A stretch of 64,000 bases of DNA from Novosphingobium profundi (GCF_020524485.1 NZ_JAIVLF010000003.1:1-64000); one strand, 5' to 3'; counted from the first letter of the stretch, positions 28,405 through 39,921 are shown. Made by a program: numbers and translations. The notes: generated by a model from the letters alone, not told the origin.

Positions 28405-28517
28405 CAAGGGGCCATCGCCCCTTGCCCCCAGAACGGGCGGCCTCACCTCTCCGCGCCACCGCAGCGCGCGAAAGGTGCGCCAGACAGTATGGGGAGCCCG
28501 AGGGCGATGGCCCTCGG
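28405..28517 (+). repeat. Composite hairpin element (copy 5)
   Basis: Module B is at 28405-28424 and module A at 28498-28517, 113 bp, both perfect. It lies directly beyond the 3' end of the TPR-oxygenase gene. Confidence 0.93.
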
Positions 28518-28563
28518 AATTCCTTCTTCCTTTCCCCTGCCCTTTTTGAGACCCCTCTGAGCC

Positions 28564-30282
28564 TTAGCTGCGCACCGCCACGTCGAAAGCCACGGTCATG
28601 CGGCGCCCTTGCGCGAACGGCGCGGTGCCGTGGAAGAGCGTGCTGGGAAAGAGCGTCAGGTGCTTTTCGAGCGGGGGCACGATCTGGCGCGGGGGCAGGT
28701 CGAGGCCCATTTCGGGCGGCGCGCCGCCCACCTCGAGGCAGCCGGCGCCGGGGACATCCTGAGCAAGTGGCGGCAGGTCGATGTAGAGTGCAGAGGAGAG
28801 CACGCCCTGGGGGTGGATATGGACCGTGTGGCGTCCGCCTGGCCCCAGCCGCACCGACCACGAACCTGCGATGGCCAGTTCTTCGTCGCGCTGTGCGAGC
28901 AGCGGGTGGCCGTTGTCGCGCGGTGGCAGGCCCGTCCGGTAGGTCTCGATCACCTGAAGGATCACATCGTGCAGGACCTTGAGCGGTGCCTCGGTGCGCG
29001 CAAAGAGCCCGCCGCGCGTCTGGCTGCCCCCGCGCACCGACTGGCCGACCGGCACGAAAGAGGTTTCGTGCAGCGCGTGGAGCAGCGCCTTGATCTCGGC
29101 CCACTGGGCATCGCAGATGGCGAGCGGCAGGCGGCGCACCATGTTCGGCTGGCCGTGGAGCCATTCCTCGCGCGGGTCGTCGAGCATGCGCCAGGCCAGC
29201 GAGCGCAGCCCCCAGCCCGACACATCATGGGGCGCATCCGCCAGCGCGCGCGCCAGCAGCGCCTCGGCGTGTTCCGGGTCGCGGCAGCGCAGGCGGTGGC
29301 GCGCTTCCTCGACCCGAGCAAGCACACCGGGGCGCCCCTCGCGCGCGGGCAGATCGGCAAAGAGCGCATCGGCGCGCGCGAAATCACGCGCGGCACTGGC
29401 TGCGGTTGCGGCGGCCACGCGCACGTCAGGGTCCTGCGGCATACGCGCCAGCGCGTCTTCCCCCGCCGCGTGAGCCTGGGCGGTGCAGTCCGCGCCGCTC
29501 AGCGCACCGACCCAGGCCAGCGCCAGCGCGGCGTTACCGGGCAGCGCGCGGCTGGCTGCCGCGTAGTGGTCGGCAAAGCGCCCACTTTCCAGCGCGCCCT
29601 CCTCGGTGTTGAGACGCAGTTCGGCAAGGTAGCGGTGCGCGTCGAGCCAGCCGGGCATCTGCGCGCTGAGCGCATCGGCGATCTGGCGCGCCTCGGCAAA
29701 CTGGCCTTCGGCTTCCAGCGCCATCGCGCGGCCGAGCCACAGGTTCGCATCGCCCTGGTTGACCGCGAGCGCCTTGGCGTAGCGCGCGCTCGCATCCCCT
29801 TCGCCGCGTTCGAGCGCAATGCGCGCGCGTCCGTGCAGGCCGCGCACATGCCCCGCATTGAGCGCGAGGCACGCCTCGTAACTGGCCGAGGCCGCGGCCA
29901 GATCGCCGCTCGCCCGTTCGGCCGAACCGCGTGTCGACCAGTAGCGCGCCTCGTGACGTCCCTTCGCCTCAAGCCCCTGGAGGAGCCGCGCCGCCTCGCC
30001 TGCGCGGTCCAGCTGTTCGAGCACGATGGCGTGGTTGACCGCGTATTCCAGTTCCCCCGGCGCGGCCTTGCAGGCACGCGCATAGAGCGCCTCGGCCCGC
30101 GTCGTATCGCCCAGCCGCAGCGCGCTGCCCCCGGCGCTGTTAAGGAGGCGCGGTTCATGGGGTGCCAGCGCGAGTGCCTTATCGAAGAGGCCCTGCGCCT
30201 CGCCTGCGCGGCCTGCCTTTTCGGCGCTGAGCGCGGCCTCGCGCAACTGGCCGATGCGCGCCATGTCGAGCGAGACGCTCAC
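28564..30282 (-). CDS. TPR protein fused to a putative Fe(II)/2-oxoglutarate oxygenase
   Basis: The 572-residue protein has an N-terminal array of tetratricopeptide repeats (about residues 10-370; for example AGEAQGLFDKALALAPHEPRLLNSAG and ASASYEACLALNAGHVRGLHGRA). The C-terminal region (about 400-570) fits the putative 2OG-Fe(II) oxygenase family. The iron ligands are suggested by GRHTVHIHPQGVLSSALYI (HxH), the distal His in LFPSTLFHGTAPF, and the 2-oxoglutarate-binding Arg in RRMTVAFDV. The TPRs probably bind a protein or peptide substrate that the oxygenase hydroxylates. It shares an ATGA stop/start overlap with the upstream 2OG oxygenase gene, so the two are translated together. Substrate unknown. 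Confidence 0.85.
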   Translation of the reverse strand: MSVSLDMARIGQLREAALSAEKAGRAGEAQGLFDKALALAPHEPRLLNSAGGSALRLGDTTRAEALYARACKAAPGELEYAVNHAIVLEQLDRAGEAARLLQGLEAKGRHEARYWSTRGSAERASGDLAAASASYEACLALNAGHVRGLHGRARIALERGEGDASARYAKALAVNQGDANLWLGRAMALEAEGQFAEARQIADALSAQMPGWLDAHRYLAELRLNTEEGALESGRFADHYAAASRALPGNAALALAWVGALSGADCTAQAHAAGEDALARMPQDPDVRVAAATAASAARDFARADALFADLPAREGRPGVLARVEEARHRLRCRDPEHAEALLARALADAPHDVSGWGLRSLAWRMLDDPREEWLHGQPNMVRRLPLAICDAQWAEIKALLHALHETSFVPVGQSVRGGSQTRGGLFARTEAPLKVLHDVILQVIETYRTGLPPRDNGHPLLAQRDEELAIAGSWSVRLGPGGRHTVHIHPQGVLSSALYIDLPPLAQDVPGAGCLEVGGAPPEMGLDLPPRQIVPPLEKHLTLFPSTLFHGTAPFAQGRRMTVAFDVAVRS

Positions 30283-31010
30283 CGATCGCGCAGCCAGCCG
30301 GTGATGGCGAGGCGCCGCGCGGGCGCGAAGGGCGCGACGTAGCTCACCATGTGGCTTTGCGGCACGCGCAGCAGGTTGAGCGCATTGAAGCGCGGGCGCC
30401 AGCCTTCGACCACGTCGCCGTCCTCATCAAGGAAGTGGAGGTAGCCGCCCCAGTCGGGGTGCCAGTCCGCTTGCGCAAAGTTCATCACGTAGGCGACGCG
30501 CCAGCCCTCGGCGACGTGGCTGTCGGTGTGGGGCCCCAGGAAGTCACCCGGCGCGAACAGGGTCGCCTGCGCGTCGGCCTTGCGCAGCTCCGGGATACCG
30601 CAGATGTCGCGCGCCAGTTGCAGGAAGGGCGCATCGTTGATGTGTTCAAGCAGGAGCGCGAGCGGGCCGTTGCGGTCCCAGCCCTGCAGGTACGCGTCGA
30701 GCATCGGGTAATTGGCAAAGCGCACCGCGTATTCGCCCTTGCCGGCCGCGCCGTAGATCTTCTGCGCCAGCGCCTGGCGCTCCTCAGGCTTCATCGCCTG
30801 GATCTGCTCGGGGCGCAGCGTGGTGTGCGGCTCCTCCCCGGCCTGGCAGGCGAGCCCCCAGGGCGTCTCCTTTTCCAGGACGCCGCGGATCGTCTGCGCG
30901 GCCTCGGGCTTCAGGAAATCGCGCACCTGCACCCGGCCATGCTCCAGGAATTTCGCGCGAAGGGCCGCGCGGTCGAGCGCGGGATTGATCTCGAAGAGGG
31001 ATAGCGTCAT
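30279..31010 (-). CDS. Fe(II)/2-oxoglutarate-dependent oxygenase (prolyl-hydroxylase-like)
   Basis: The 243-residue enzyme is a compact 2OG oxygenase. FAPGDFLGPHTDSHVAEGWRVAYVMNFA shows the HxD iron motif. PQSHMVSYVAPFAPARRLAITGWLRDR gives the distal His and the Arg that binds 2-oxoglutarate. The core resembles the SM-20/prolyl 4-hydroxylase-like group that hydroxylates protein residues. It starts at 31010 and ends in an ATGA overlap with the TPR-oxygenase gene. The N terminus (LFEINPALDRAALRAKFLEHGRVQVRDFL) matches that of the divergent oxygenase at 31072 (FALNPALDTKAAADEFAQGG), so the two are paralogues separated by only 61 bases. Confidence 0.9.
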   Translation of the reverse strand: MTLSLFEINPALDRAALRAKFLEHGRVQVRDFLKPEAAQTIRGVLEKETPWGLACQAGEEPHTTLRPEQIQAMKPEERQALAQKIYGAAGKGEYAVRFANYPMLDAYLQGWDRNGPLALLLEHINDAPFLQLARDICGIPELRKADAQATLFAPGDFLGPHTDSHVAEGWRVAYVMNFAQADWHPDWGGYLHFLDEDGDVVEGWRPRFNALNLLRVPQSHMVSYVAPFAPARRLAITGWLRDR

Positions 31011-31071
31011 CGTGGCTCCGCAAGTAGCACAGGCCCCGCGTCTTTCCCAAGCCGCCCGGCGATGTGCATTG

Positions 31072-31848
31072 ATGGAAATCACAGACGAAGCCGCGCCCCC
31101 GACCATGTCCCTGACCTCAACGTCCCTGACCTTCGCGCTCAATCCCGCTCTCGACACGAAGGCGGCCGCCGACGAATTCGCGCAAGGCGGCCACACGCGC
31201 CTCAAGGACTTCCTCGAAGAGAGCTGCGCCGAGGCGCTGTGGCGCGAGCTGCGCGCCCGCGAGGACTGGGTGCAGGTCATCAACAGCGGGGACAAGAGCT
31301 TCGAGCTCGACCGCCCGACCCGCAAGAGCTTCTCGCCCGAGCAGGCCAAAGCGATGGACGATGCGGTCTACGCGGGCGCCCGCAGCGGCTTCCAGTTCCG
31401 CTACGAGGCCCTGCGCGTCCCCGACGGCGCCAAGGCACGGGAAAAAAGCACCGATCCGCTGGCCCGCTTTGCCACCTGGATGTCCTCGGCGCCCGTGCGC
31501 GCGCTGCTGGGCGCGGTCACCGGCGAGAGCGCGCTGACCTTCGCCGACGCGCAAGGAACCGCCTATGCGCCGGGCGACTTTCTTACCGCGCACGACGACG
31601 CGGTGGCGGGCAAGCGGCGCCACGCGGCCTATGTGCTGGGCCTCAATCCGGCCTGGCGCGCGGAATGGGGCGGGCTGCTGCTGCTTCATGACGGGGGCGA
31701 GCAGGGCCGCATCGCCGTGCCCGCCTTCAACACGCTCGACCTCATCCGCGTCGGGCAGGCCCATTCGGTCAGCGAAGTGACCCGCGCGGCCCCCAACCGG
31801 CGCTATGCGGTCACCGGATGGATGCGCAAGGGGCCTGTCCCGGCCTGA
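31072..31848 (+). CDS. Fe(II)/2-oxoglutarate-dependent oxygenase, divergent paralogue
   Basis: The 258-residue product keeps the 2OG oxygenase plan: YAPGDFLTAHDDAVAGKRRHAAYVLGLNP with HxD, WGGLLLLHD, VGQAHSVSEVTRAAPNRRYAVTGWMRKG with the distal His and Arg. It is related to the neighbouring oxygenase read in the other direction, from a shared 61-base promoter gap, and to no other gene here. The early part (HTRLKDFLEESCAEALWRELRAREDWVQV) is more diverged, suggesting a different substrate. The start may be ATG 31072 or 31105; I used the upstream one. A family role in protein hydroxylation is plausible but unproven. A small secreted protein gene follows after 109 bases. Confidence 0.88.
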   Translation: MEITDEAAPPTMSLTSTSLTFALNPALDTKAAADEFAQGGHTRLKDFLEESCAEALWRELRAREDWVQVINSGDKSFELDRPTRKSFSPEQAKAMDDAVYAGARSGFQFRYEALRVPDGAKAREKSTDPLARFATWMSSAPVRALLGAVTGESALTFADAQGTAYAPGDFLTAHDDAVAGKRRHAAYVLGLNPAWRAEWGGLLLLHDGGEQGRIAVPAFNTLDLIRVGQAHSVSEVTRAAPNRRYAVTGWMRKGPVPA

Positions 31849-31957
31849 GATTTTCCGACGCCTTTTCCGGGACATGATCCGGCTTTTCATTTTGAGCAGG
31901 CCACTGCTATGCTCGGCCACAAGCACCGCCACGCGTGCCGAGGAGACCTGAAGACCG

Positions 31958-32572
31958 ATGGCTGCCAAGACCGCCCGTTCTGCCCGCACTCAGCGCCTGC
32001 GCGCCCCGTTCGCCACCTTCGCCGCCCTCGGCGCCGCGCTGGCCCTGACGCCGTTCGCCGCAGGTGCGCAGGAAAGTGGCGAGCCGCCCGCCGCGCTGCG
32101 CGGGCTCGCCCAGTGCCGCGCGCTTGCCGATGATGCCGCCCGCCTCGCCTGCTTCGACACGGAAAGCGCCGCGCTTCTGGCCGCGAGCGATACCGGCGCG
32201 GTCGCCATCGTCGACGAGGACGAGGCCCGCCAGGTCCGCCGCTCGCTCTATGGCTTTGCCGTGCCCGAGATCGCGATCTTCTCCAAGACCCGCAGCGCCA
32301 GGGCCGAAACCGCCGAAGCGGACAACGAGGAGGCCCGCGACGGCGACGAGGACACCCTCGTCTCGACCATCACCCGGGTCGAGGGCCTTCCGCGCGGCTA
32401 CTACCGCGTGACCATTGCCGAGGCCGATGCGGTCTGGGAGACCACCACGAAGCGGCGCAGCGCGTCCGCCCCCAAGGTGGGCGACAGCGTGGAATTCGAA
32501 GCGGCCGCCTTTGGCACCTACTGGATGCGGCTCAACGGCCACATGGGGGTCAAGGCGCACCGCGTGCGCTGA
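31958..32572 (+). CDS. Conserved hypothetical exported protein
   Basis: The 204-residue protein starts with basic residues and a hydrophobic segment (FATFAALGAALALTPFAAGAQ), a probable signal peptide with cleavage near residue 42. The mature part has two cysteines in CRALADDAARLACFDTESAAL, a short helical Cys-x-D motif known from several periplasmic proteobacterial proteins, then an acidic region and a C-terminal beta domain (VSTITRVEGLPRGYYRVTIAEADAVWETT, ending MRLNGHMGVKAHRVR) that looks SH3-like. I do not assign a function. It lies downstream of the oxygenase and upstream of a TonB-dependent receptor on the same strand. Confidence 0.7.
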   Translation: MAAKTARSARTQRLRAPFATFAALGAALALTPFAAGAQESGEPPAALRGLAQCRALADDAARLACFDTESAALLAASDTGAVAIVDEDEARQVRRSLYGFAVPEIAIFSKTRSARAETAEADNEEARDGDEDTLVSTITRVEGLPRGYYRVTIAEADAVWETTTKRRSASAPKVGDSVEFEAAAFGTYWMRLNGHMGVKAHRVR

Positions 32573-32928
32573 CGGGCAGCCGCTCGCGGGCTTAGCGGGA
32601 GGCTGGCTGCCTACGAACATTTCGCGCGCATGTAATAAAACCCCGGCCAAAACGCGCAGCGATGCGTAAAGTTGCACTCTTTGTACATTTTGAAACACAA
32701 ATTTGGCAGCAGAGCACATGCCCGCCACTCAAGTGTGGCAACTTTATTACACTACTTATGAAATGTCCTAAGTCAGTTGTCTTAGGTGTTGCCCCGGAGC
32801 GCCATCAGCGCGATCCGTCCCCCGACGCCGCGAGGGGGTAGCCCTCCTACCCCGTTGCGCTTGCCGATCCAACACCCCCCGGTGCTGGCGAGCGACCGCG
32901 GCGTATGTGTAAAACAAGGGGCAAACCA
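32573..32928. other. AT-rich regulatory region upstream of the second receptor
   Basis: This 356-base gap is clearly AT-richer than the flanking genes. It holds CCTAAG-N8-CTTAGG (32767-32786), and TGTAATAAA at 32631 with its inverse TTTATTACA at 32743. No gene is supported. These are reasonable promoter or operator sequences for the receptor gene, possibly for a regulator that responds to its substrate. Confidence 0.45.
32767..32786. promoter_or_regulatory. Candidate operator CCTAAG-N8-CTTAGG
   Basis: A perfect inverted repeat of 6-bp arms and 8-base spacer, about 143 bases before the receptor start, in the AT-rich gap. No known regulator is matched. Confidence 0.3.
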
Positions 32929-35922
32929 TTGAAGACCAACATCATGCGCACCGCGCTCATCGGGGCTACGTGTCTCACGACCGTGGCACTGAGCGCCACC
33001 CCCGTCCTCGCGCAGGATAGCGCTCCGGCCGCCACCGAAGAGAGCCCGGACAACGCGATCATCGTGACCGGCTCGCGCATCGCGCGCACCAACGCGGACA
33101 CCTACGAGCCCTCGATCATCCTCGACAGCGAGCTTCTGCAGAAGCGCGGCCTCACCAACATTGCCGACGCGCTGAGCATGGTTCCCGCCTTCGGCACCCC
33201 CGGCGCCAGCGCCACGGGCAGCCAGGGTGGCAGCTTCGGTTCGGGCCAGAGCTTCATCAACTTCTTCGGCCTGGGCTCGCAGCGCACGCTGACCCTCGTC
33301 AACAGCCGCCGCTTCGTCAGCTCGAACACCGCCTCGATCTTCGGCCCCTCTGCCGCCGGTTCGCAGGTCGACCTCAACACCCTGCCCACCCTCGCGCTCG
33401 ACCGCATCGAGACCGTCGCCGTGGGCGGCGCGCCGATCTACGGCGCCGACGCGATCGCGGGTACCGTCAACATCCTTCTCAAGAAGGAATACGAGGGCAT
33501 CGAGCTTAACGCGCAGACCGGCCTGTCCAGGCGCGGTGACGGTGCGAACCACCGCCTTGGCGCGCTGGCCGGCACCAGCTTCGGTGGCGGGCGCGGCCAC
33601 ATCGTGGGCTCCTTCGAATACAACCGCACCGAGGGCATGACCTACGAAGCGCGCAAGCGCACCGCTGCGGGCCTGTTCTACACCTCGCCGGTCGAGGATT
33701 CGCCCTACAGCCAGGTCATCATCGAGGATCGCCGCATCCCCGCGCTGAGCCCCTACGGCCTTCCCTCCACCATCGACATCATCCCCGGTGATCTCGGCCC
33801 GCTCGGCGCGCCGGGCCTCAACTACGGCATCCTCGATGACCAGGGCAACACGCTGGGCTTCGACCGCAACGGCAACCTCGCCCCGATCGACTTCGGCACC
33901 GTGCACGGCGCCACGGCCTCGGCGGGCGGCAACGGCATGAGCCTGGTCCCGCTCTCGAACCTGCTTTCGCCGGTTGAGCGCTACCTGGGCTACGCCCACG
34001 CCGACTACGAGCTGACCGACGGCATCAAGGCGACGGTCGACTTCAACTACGCCCGTTCGAAGGGCACCGAACTGCGCACCCAGCCGGTCTACAACACCTG
34101 GCTGTTCGGCGACGCGGGCGATCCCGACGGCAACCTCATCATCCCGCTGTCGAACCCGTTCCTCAGCGATGCCGCGCGCCAGACCATCGCCGCGCAGCTG
34201 CCCGAGGGCCAGGACGTGTTCTACCTGGGCCGTGCCAACACCGACCTCGTGTCGGGCCGTGGCAGCTCGACGGTGGAACTCTACCGCATCACCGGCGGTC
34301 TTGAGGGTGACTTCAACGTCGCGGGCCGCGACATCTCCTGGGAAGTGATCGGCAACTACGGCCGTTCCAAGACCAAGGGTTCGAGCCGCGAGCTGGTCCA
34401 GCAGAACTTCGAGAACGCGCTGGCCGGCTGCCAGGACGGCTACACCAACTCGCCGATCCAGACCGGTTCGGCCACCTGCGTGCCGTTCAACCCGTTCGGC
34501 AACCAGAACGGTCCGGAAGTGGGTGAGTACATCACCACGACCGCGCACCCCACCGCACTGAACGAGCAGTGGATGGTCACCGCCGACATCACCGGCACGC
34601 TGTTCGACCTGCCCGCAGGCGGCGTCGGCTTCGCGCTGGGCTATGAACACCGCAACGAGAAGTCCTCGTTCGATCCGGGTGCCTTCTTCTACGGCGCGGT
34701 CGACCCCAACGATCCCGATGGCGCGCGCACCCAGTACGGCCGTTCGATCCCGATCGATCCGGTCCGCGGCAGCTACCACACCAACGAAGTCTTCGGCGAA
34801 CTCCAGGTTCCGCTCATCTCGCCCGACATGAACGTCCCGTTCCTGTACTCGGCCGAGCTGCACGGCGCCGGGCGCTACGTCGACAACTCGCTGGCGGGCG
34901 GTGACCTCACCTGGACCGCAGGCGGTAAGGTCAGCTTCCTCAAGGACTTCGGCATTCGCGGCAACTTCACGCGCTCGATCCGCGCGCCCGCGATCACCGA
35001 GCTCTACAACCCGACGAGCCAGATCTTCACCACCGCCGACGATCCGTGCGATGCACGCTTCATCACCGCAGGCCCCAACCCGGCCAACCGTGCGGCGAAC
35101 TGTGCAGCGGACGGTCTTCCCGCCGACTTCACCTCGACCATCGTCGACTTCACCTCGCGCGGTTCGCTTTCGGGCAACACCAGCCTGGAAAACGAAGTGG
35201 CCGACAGCTGGACCATCGGCGGTATCTTCACCCCGACCTTCCTGCCCGGCTTCTCGCTCGCGGTGGACTGGGTCAGCGTGAACCTGAAGAACGCGATCGT
35301 CAGCGTCGATGCCGACGGCACGCTGGAAGCCTGCTACGATGCGACCAGCTTCCCGAGCGCGGCCTGCGACCAGATCGACCGCGACGCGGACGGCCAGGTG
35401 GAATTCATCCGCACCGGCTACCTCAACGCGGCCTCGTACAAGTACAAGGGTCTGATCGGCGAACTGCACTACTTCACCGACACCCCCTTCCTGGGCGCCA
35501 ACAGCGCGATCCAGCTGGGCGCCTCGTACCAGTACATCGACACGCTCGAAACGCGCATCGGCACGGGTGACATCCAGACCGACCGTGGCAGCATCGGCTA
35601 CTCGAAGCACCAGTTCACGGTGAACGCGAGCTACATGAACGGGCCCTTCACGGCCTACACGCAGGTGCAGTACATCGGGAAGGCCGAGCGCGATCCCGAC
35701 GCATCGGCGAACACCTACCAGTACCCGACCCGTCCGGCCGTGGCCTTCGTCAACAGCTCGATCAGCTACGACATCAACGAAGACTACACCCTGCGCCTGA
35801 TGGTCGACAACGTGTTCGACACCAACGCGCCCTACCCGGCGCCCGCGGGTGGCGGCCTCGACACCTACTGGAGCGGCTTCATGGGCCGTTACTACAAGGT
35901 CGGCGTGACCGCGCGCTTCTGA
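32929..35922 (+). CDS. Large TonB-dependent outer-membrane receptor
   Basis: The 997-residue receptor has a signal peptide (MRTALIGATCLTTVALSATPVLAQ), a plug domain (NAIIVTGSRIARTNADTYEPS to about 165, with FFGLGSQRTLTLVNSRRFV and GGAPIYGADAIAGTVNILL) and a long 22-strand-type barrel ending in the aromatic YYKVGVTARF. It is a paralogue of the receptor at 21978 and should take up a large, scarce nutrient. I chose the TTG at 32929 (MKTNIMRTAL) because AAGGGG lies seven bases before it; an ATG at 32905 has no good ribosome site. Both receptors thus use weak start codons. A strong terminator follows. Control by the AT-rich upstream gap is likely. Confidence 0.93.
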   Translation: MKTNIMRTALIGATCLTTVALSATPVLAQDSAPAATEESPDNAIIVTGSRIARTNADTYEPSIILDSELLQKRGLTNIADALSMVPAFGTPGASATGSQGGSFGSGQSFINFFGLGSQRTLTLVNSRRFVSSNTASIFGPSAAGSQVDLNTLPTLALDRIETVAVGGAPIYGADAIAGTVNILLKKEYEGIELNAQTGLSRRGDGANHRLGALAGTSFGGGRGHIVGSFEYNRTEGMTYEARKRTAAGLFYTSPVEDSPYSQVIIEDRRIPALSPYGLPSTIDIIPGDLGPLGAPGLNYGILDDQGNTLGFDRNGNLAPIDFGTVHGATASAGGNGMSLVPLSNLLSPVERYLGYAHADYELTDGIKATVDFNYARSKGTELRTQPVYNTWLFGDAGDPDGNLIIPLSNPFLSDAARQTIAAQLPEGQDVFYLGRANTDLVSGRGSSTVELYRITGGLEGDFNVAGRDISWEVIGNYGRSKTKGSSRELVQQNFENALAGCQDGYTNSPIQTGSATCVPFNPFGNQNGPEVGEYITTTAHPTALNEQWMVTADITGTLFDLPAGGVGFALGYEHRNEKSSFDPGAFFYGAVDPNDPDGARTQYGRSIPIDPVRGSYHTNEVFGELQVPLISPDMNVPFLYSAELHGAGRYVDNSLAGGDLTWTAGGKVSFLKDFGIRGNFTRSIRAPAITELYNPTSQIFTTADDPCDARFITAGPNPANRAANCAADGLPADFTSTIVDFTSRGSLSGNTSLENEVADSWTIGGIFTPTFLPGFSLAVDWVSVNLKNAIVSVDADGTLEACYDATSFPSAACDQIDRDADGQVEFIRTGYLNAASYKYKGLIGELHYFTDTPFLGANSAIQLGASYQYIDTLETRIGTGDIQTDRGSIGYSKHQFTVNASYMNGPFTAYTQVQYIGKAERDPDASANTYQYPTRPAVAFVNSSISYDINEDYTLRLMVDNVFDTNAPYPAPAGGGLDTYWSGFMGRYYKVGVTARF

Positions 35923-35944
35923 TAGCCGCGCCGCACGGCACACC

Positions 35945-35981
35945 AAAAAGGGCCCCGGGAGCGATCCCGGGGCCCTTTCAT
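35945..35981 (+). terminator. Rho-independent terminator of the second receptor
   Basis: A perfect 11-bp GGGCCCCGGGA/TCCCGGGGCCC stem (35950-35960 with 35965-35975) closes a GCGA loop, with AAAAA before and TTTCATTT after. It lies 27 bases after the stop. Confidence 0.92.
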
Positions 35982-36005
35982 TTGGGTTGGGAGAATTAGG
36001 TAGAT

Positions 36006-36119
36006 CCGAGGGCCATTGCCCTCGGGCTCCCCATACCGTCTTGCCCGGGGCTCTCACGCCACGGCGCTTGAGAAAGGTGAGGTCGACCGTTTGGGGGTCC
36101 AAGGGGCGATGGCCCCTTG
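36006..36119 (-). repeat. Composite hairpin element (copy 6)
   Basis: Module A (CATT loop) is at 36006-36025 and module B at 36100-36119. It lies between the convergent receptor and clpB genes, inverted relative to copy 5. Confidence 0.92.
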
Positions 36120-36130
36120 AATCTCCCTTA

Positions 36131-38710
<2,580 letters not shown>

Positions 38711-38737
38711 GGTCTGTTTTGCCTCCTGACACCCCGG

Positions 38738-38765
38738 ATATGGTGTTGCAATTTTGCAACACAAG
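38738..38765 (-). promoter_or_regulatory. Sigma32-like heat-shock promoter of clpB, overlapping a dyad
   Basis: On the minus strand CTTGTGT (38759-38765) and CACCATAT (38738-38745) are separated by 13 bases, close to the RpoH consensus CTTGAAA-N13-CCCATnT. The -10 lies about 28 bases from the ATG. The spacer is the dyad GTTGCA-ATTT-TGCAAC (38745-38760), itself part of a perfect 9-bp inverted repeat at 38743-38762. Confidence 0.55.
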
Positions 38766-38861
38766 AGGTGCCCCACCAAAATTTTCCATGGCTTTATCTG
38801 GGCCCTTTTCCGGCCAATTCAATTGCCCGGGATCAAATCAGCCAAAAGGAAAAGAATTGGT

Positions 38862-38974
38862 CCGAGGGCCATCGCCCTCGGGCTCCCAAAACTGTCTACC
38901 TCAGGGCCCTTGCACCCCGATGCTTGAGAGAGGTGCGCCAGACAGTTCGGGGGTCAAGGGGCGATGGCCCCTTG
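38862..38974 (-). repeat. Composite hairpin element (copy 7)
   Basis: Module A (CATC loop) is at 38862-38881 and module B at 38955-38974, 113 bp. It lies between the clpB start and the DUF4197 3' end. Confidence 0.92.
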
Positions 38975-38986
38975 AAAATCCATCCT

Positions 38987-39742
38987 TTACTGCCCGAGAA
39001 CCCCACGCAGCAAACCGCCCAGCGGCTTCAGCGGATCGGCCCGCAGGTTCGCTTCCTCTCGCCCGATGTAGGCAAAGATCCCGTCGAGCGCCTGTTCGGT
39101 GACCGAGCCGCCCAGCGCGTCGCGGGTGAGCCCGGCGCTCTTCACCAGCCGCGACGAGGTCGTCAGGCGGTCGAGCTGGCGGTAGGCGCCGACCTCGTCC
39201 AGCCCGCCGTCGACGAGCGGGCGCAGCGCGCCGTGCAGTTCCTCGCCCGCGCTCGTGCGCAAGTACCGCGTCGCCCCGTCGGAACGCGAGGCGATGCCCG
39301 GCACATCGGTCACGTCGAGGTCGCGGATCGCGGTGCGGAATACCGGCTTCGCCGCCCCCGCCGCGACGCCCGCCGCATCGTTCACCGCGCGCACCAGCCC
39401 GCCGGTGAGATCGAGCGGGCTGCCCGCGCCCAGGATCGCGCCGAGCCCCTGCCCGAAGCCGCCCCTGGTGCCGGATTTTCCGCCCAGGAGTCCGCCGATC
39501 AGCGGCAGGTCGATGCGCACGTCCGGGTCATCGTAGAACGCACCGGGCCGCGCCAGCTTGTCGAGCGAGCTGTCGCTGGCCTGGACCAGCAGCCCCGTCA
39601 GCGTCCCGCCGAGCCCCTGCGCGTTTGCCGGAAAGGCCAGGCCCATACCCAATCCGGCTCCCAGGCCCGCCAGTCCCCAGCCCGCGCCCCTGCGCAGCAG
39701 CCCTCGGCGGTTCCACATCGGCGCCTTCGCGTCCCGGTCCAT
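38987..39742 (-). CDS. DUF4197-family exported protein
   Basis: The 251-residue protein matches the DUF4197 family: ALKQALxxG-like opening regions, AIRDLDVTDVPGIASRSDGATRYLRTSAGEELHGALRPLVDGGL and the late SVTEQALDGIFAYIGREEANLRADP are its landmarks. The start RRGLLRRGAGWGLAGLGAGLGMGLAFPANA is a signal sequence of twin-arginine style (RRGLL), so export by Tat or Sec is likely. The biochemical role of the family is unknown. GAGAGGAG before ATG 39742 sets the start. It is divergent to the M16 peptidase gene with a 179-base gap. Confidence 0.85.
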   Translation of the reverse strand: MDRDAKAPMWNRRGLLRRGAGWGLAGLGAGLGMGLAFPANAQGLGGTLTGLLVQASDSSLDKLARPGAFYDDPDVRIDLPLIGGLLGGKSGTRGGFGQGLGAILGAGSPLDLTGGLVRAVNDAAGVAAGAAKPVFRTAIRDLDVTDVPGIASRSDGATRYLRTSAGEELHGALRPLVDGGLDEVGAYRQLDRLTTSSRLVKSAGLTRDALGGSVTEQALDGIFAYIGREEANLRADPLKPLGGLLRGVLGQ

Positions 39743-39921
39743 GTCCACTCCTCTCCGGCCGCTGGGCCGTGCGTAATCCTGTGCGCGAACGATTGCAGAC
39801 CCGCTCCCGCCCGGCAAGCGTGTCCTGGCCCGCGCACGCGTGCAAAAGAGGAGGAATTTGCTCCCTTTTTCCGCACGGTATTTCGATTGCGCGGCGCAGC
39901 AACTTTGCTAGCTTCGCGGCC

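Larger units (their letters stand above)
27679..28563. other. Repeat-rich gene-free region with a GIY-YIG remnant
   Basis: This 885-base gap holds a solo A hairpin (27713-27732), a decayed GIY-YIG nuclease gene framed by exact 27-bp inverted repeats (27937-27963, 28210-28236), and a complete composite element (28405-28517). The segment from about 28094 to 28300 has a near-identical inverted copy at about 43322-43545. I see no intact gene. Confidence 0.7.
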
